NCBI GenBank assembly: GCA_021731385.1
Contig: JAKFXM010000001.1
Span: 1-16,321, forward strand
DNA length: 16,321 nt
Reading direction: 5' to 3'
DNA from: Methanobacteriota archaeon
Lineage (GTDB): Archaea > Altiarchaeota > Altiarchaeia > IMC4 > QMZM01
Shown here: positions 14,254 through 16,321 of the stretch, piece by piece
Position numbering within the stretch: position 1 is the first letter of the stretch
Layout of the letters: each line of letters begins with the position of its first letter
The notes under the pieces: generated by a model
Database searches by the model: none
What the model saw: only the letters and a program-made list of their open reading frames with translations
Told to the model about the DNA's origin: nothing
Program-made: the position numbers and the translations under genes

Positions 14254-15855
14254 ATGAACAATAAAAAGATTTTGTTTTATTTATTGATGGTGGTTGTATT
14301 GGTAGAGACATATGCATATGCTACTTTACCGGTTTCAATTTCAGACCAGGGTACAGATGTTAAGAACTCCGGCGCATTGCTTGAGTCAGGTAGCTTAACA
14401 ATTGAAATCTGGGACAGCCCATCTGGTGGCAGCCTTATATACAGTCAAACCTTCTCTAATGCTATCTCAAATGGTAGTTGGAATGTTATGTTGAATCTCT
14501 CACTGGAGTATGGTAAGGCATATTACAAAGACTATAAGATCAACGGGGTAGATTTGGACTTTAATGGACAGGAGAGATTAATATGGTATAGTCCATTAGG
14601 AGACATTTCAGGTGAAGATGTCAGAGACAACAGCCTTACTGGTAGTGACATCAATGAATCCCAACTAAACTGCGCTGAAATATTGGATTCTAGTGGAGTA
14701 TGTGGATACGGTACGAATGCTTCAGGATATTATTCTACAGCAATGGGCTATAATACAAAAGCTTCAGGATCGTATTCCACCGCAACGGGATACTATACAA
14801 CAGCATCAGGGACATCATCTACAGCAACAGGGGAATATACAAACGCTTCAGGATATGCCTCCACAGCAATGGGACGTGATACAATTGCCAATGCGGGTTA
14901 CTCCACCGCAATGGGATATTCTACAAATGCGTCAGGGGAATATTCCACAGCAATGGGACGTGATACAATTGCGTCAGGATATGCCTCTATAGCAATGGGA
15001 GGTGGTACAATTGCCAATAGGAGTTATTCCACAGCAATGGGATATCACACAACAGCATCAGGACAATCTTCTACAGCAACAGGAGAATACACAACCGCTT
15101 CAGGATATGTCTCCACAGCAATGGGGTCTAATACAGTAGCTTTAGGATATGCTTGTACTGCAATGGGACAAAGTACAAACGCTTCAGGATATGAGTCTAC
15201 TGCAATGGGTTATTCTACAACAGCCTCAGGATATCAATCGACTTCAATGGGTTATTCTACAACAGCCTCAGGAGGTCAATCGACTTCAATGGGGCAGTCT
15301 ACAACAGCCTCAGGAGGTCAATCGACTTCAATGGGCTACCATACAAATGCTTCAGGGCTTGCTTCCGTAGCAATGGGGGATTACACAACCGCTTCAGGAC
15401 AGGATTCCACAGCAATGGGGTACCATACAACCGCATCAGGTCCTGAAGCGGTTGCTATGGGGTACTATACAAATGCTTCAGGATATTATTCTACTGCGAT
15501 GGGGGAACATACAACCGCTTCAGGATATGCCTCCACAGCGATTGGGCGTGAAATAGAAGCGAGTGGCTCATATGTAGTAGCGATAGCTTTGAATGATCAA
15601 AACGGAGCTAAAGTAAATCAGAGTAATACAATGGCTATCATGGGCGGTAAGGTTGGAATAGACACACTGACTCCTACCGCTAAATTGGATGTAAGCGGCA
15701 CAACAGGATATAATCAACTAAGATTAAGGACATCCTATACACCAACAAGTTCGGCAGATACTAATGGTAATACCGGGGATATTGCTTGGGACAGTAACTA
15801 CATATATGTAAAAACAAGCAGTGGCTGGAGAAGGTCTGCATTGTCAACATGGTAA
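14254..15855 (+). CDS. Secreted YadA-head-like repeat protein
   Basis: The 533-residue product starts with a signal peptide (MNNKKILFYLLMVVVLVETYAYA). About 130 residues of beta-rich domain follow, with a motif GSDINESQLNCAEILDSSGVCG closing it. Residues 156-435 are twenty exact 14-residue repeats, consensus A-S-G-Y-x-S-T-A-M-G-x-x-T-T, with a degenerate twenty-first. This is the pattern of the YadA-type left-handed beta-roll head of bacterial trimeric adhesins. The C-terminus (KVGIDTLTPTAKLDVSGTTG to GWRRSALSTW) resembles tail-fibre and adhesin end domains and lacks the YadA outer-membrane anchor, which fits a cell without an outer membrane. It is probably a trimeric fibre or S-layer-associated adhesin; how it is held at the cell surface is not visible. 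The last codons overlap the next gene by 7 bp. Confidence 0.88.
   Translation: MNNKKILFYLLMVVVLVETYAYATLPVSISDQGTDVKNSGALLESGSLTIEIWDSPSGGSLIYSQTFSNAISNGSWNVMLNLSLEYGKAYYKDYKINGVDLDFNGQERLIWYSPLGDISGEDVRDNSLTGSDINESQLNCAEILDSSGVCGYGTNASGYYSTAMGYNTKASGSYSTATGYYTTASGTSSTATGEYTNASGYASTAMGRDTIANAGYSTAMGYSTNASGEYSTAMGRDTIASGYASIAMGGGTIANRSYSTAMGYHTTASGQSSTATGEYTTASGYVSTAMGSNTVALGYACTAMGQSTNASGYESTAMGYSTTASGYQSTSMGYSTTASGGQSTSMGQSTTASGGQSTSMGYHTNASGLASVAMGDYTTASGQDSTAMGYHTTASGPEAVAMGYYTNASGYYSTAMGEHTTASGYASTAIGREIEASGSYVVAIALNDQNGAKVNQSNTMAIMGGKVGIDTLTPTAKLDVSGTTGYNQLRLRTSYTPTSSADTNGNTGDIAWDSNYIYVKTSSGWRRSALSTW
14719..15558 (+). repeat. Twenty exact-length 42-bp coding repeats
   Basis: From 14719 the alanine codon of each A-S/N/L unit returns every 42 bp for 840 bp with no insertion or deletion, then once more in degenerate form. 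Units near 15190-15360 are the most alike, suggesting recent unit duplication. Confidence 0.95.
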
Positions 15856-16321
15856 AAATAAAGGCGTTCTCTAAGGTTAGTGGAATTTTGCTAATATCTG
15901 CTATCCTATTTGTTTTATTAGCGGGAGCAACCCTTATTTCAGATAATGGTTTAATTGTGCGATATCACACAAGTGGGCTCCAGGGAGGACTTGCTGGAGG
16001 AAATGGATATACTGCTCGCTTTATACTGGCTGAGGGAAGTACTTCAGCTGCTCAGGGGGGGAGCTATACCGCAAAAATAGGATTTTTCAGCACTCCAACT
16101 ACAACGACCACATTGGTAACGACAACTACTACAACGACCATAACCACATCAACAACAATTCCAGCAACCACATCAACAAGTACAACAACATCATCAACTA
16201 CTACAACGACCATAACCACATCAACAACAATTCCAGCAACCACATCAACAAGTACAACAACATCATCAACTACTACAACGACCATAACCACATCAACAAC
16301 AATTCCAGCAACCACATCAAC
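15849..16321 (+). CDS. Secreted or surface protein with Thr-rich linker, 3' partial
   Basis: The ATG at 15849 overlaps the end of the repeat-protein gene by 7 bp in another frame, and the frame is open to the right edge of the window. The 157 visible residues begin with a signal peptide or membrane anchor (VSGILLISAILFVLLAGATL). A short Gly-rich domain follows (LQGGLAGGNGYTARFILAEG to YTAKIGFF). From about residue 80 onward there is a Thr/Ser-rich linker built of a 24-residue repeat encoded by a perfect 72-bp repeat. Such linkers are usually extended, often O-glycosylated, and join a surface domain to an anchor. The overlap implies co-translation with the YadA-like fibre. What lies beyond the linker is unknown. 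Confidence 0.8.
   Translation, partial: MVKIKAFSKVSGILLISAILFVLLAGATLISDNGLIVRYHTSGLQGGLAGGNGYTARFILAEGSTSAAQGGSYTAKIGFFSTPTTTTTLVTTTTTTTITTSTTIPATTSTSTTTSSTTTTTITTSTTIPATTSTSTTTSSTTTTTITTSTTIPATTS
16123..16321 (+). repeat. Perfect 72-bp tandem repeat in Thr-rich linker
   Basis: Units begin at 16131, 16203 and 16275, and the copies are identical base for base to the window edge, about 2.8 copies in all. Identity at the nucleotide level, including synonymous positions, indicates recent expansion or ongoing homogenisation. Confidence 0.95.

Noticed and set aside
14693..15370. Gln/Leu-rich ORFs in another frame of the 42-bp repeats
   Set aside because: They are the shifted reading of the same repeat units; the signal peptide, strong ribosome-binding site and YadA-like motif support the other frame.
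14719..15600. Regularly spaced repeats as a CRISPR array
   Set aside because: The 42-bp units are contiguous, translate to a 14-residue protein repeat and have no unique spacers.
16064..16315. Minus-strand Val/Asp-rich repeat ORF
   Set aside because: It is the complement of the Thr-rich linker; the plus frame has a signal peptide and a Gly-rich domain before it.

Overview
The window looks archaeal. The evidence is a membrane-anchored HerA/FtsK-type ATPase overlapping a NurA nuclease gene, a KaiC/RadA-like single-domain ATPase, a DUF835 membrane protein, a DUF1616 fragment, an MTA/SAH deaminase next to an MTA/MTI phosphorylase (an arrangement known from methanogens), a TATA-like AT box before the surface-protein gene, and secreted proteins with Thr-rich linkers. 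Gene content fits an uncultivated euryarchaeal or DPANN-type lineage. No rRNA or tRNA gene is present, so I cannot place it further.

Layout. (1) 1-7807, plus strand: a compact, probably single transcription unit. It encodes a truncated long coiled-coil protein, a small coiled-coil protein, a three-TM DUF835 protein, a KaiC-like ATPase, a 1144-residue protein (signal anchor, extracellular beta-domains, TM segment, HerA-type ATPase, very long coiled coil), and a NurA-family nuclease that overlaps it by 4 bp. (2) 7808-8197: a gene-free junction between convergent genes, packed with short perfect palindromes. (3) 8198-13464, minus strand, read right to left: MTA/MTI phosphorylase, MTA/SAH deaminase, a small DUF1616-like membrane protein, carA, a DUF5678/retropepsin-like gene pair, and an HD phosphohydrolase. 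(4) 13508-14134, plus strand: a purine phosphoribosyltransferase divergent from the phosphorylase. Together these could take methylthioadenosine through methylthioinosine and hypoxanthine to IMP. (5) 14254-16321, plus strand: a YadA-head-like surface protein with twenty exact 42-bp repeats, then an overlapping truncated secreted protein with a perfect 72-bp Thr-rich repeat.

Two cross-cutting patterns stand out. First, short palindromes with about 9-bp arms and 3-4 nt loops occur at three places: after the small coiled-coil gene, in the 7808-8197 junction, and inside the deaminase gene. The deaminase case is a 48-bp, in-frame insertion bounded by a 6-bp direct repeat. Second, the 3' ends of three genes (small coiled coil, HD gene, carA) are each present twice. 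The extra copy lies across an insertion that leaves the gene intact: palindromic DNA in two cases, the DUF5678/retropepsin pair in the third. Both patterns suggest small non-autonomous mobile elements. The membrane-tethered HerA-NurA locus is the best candidate for an undescribed multi-protein system.
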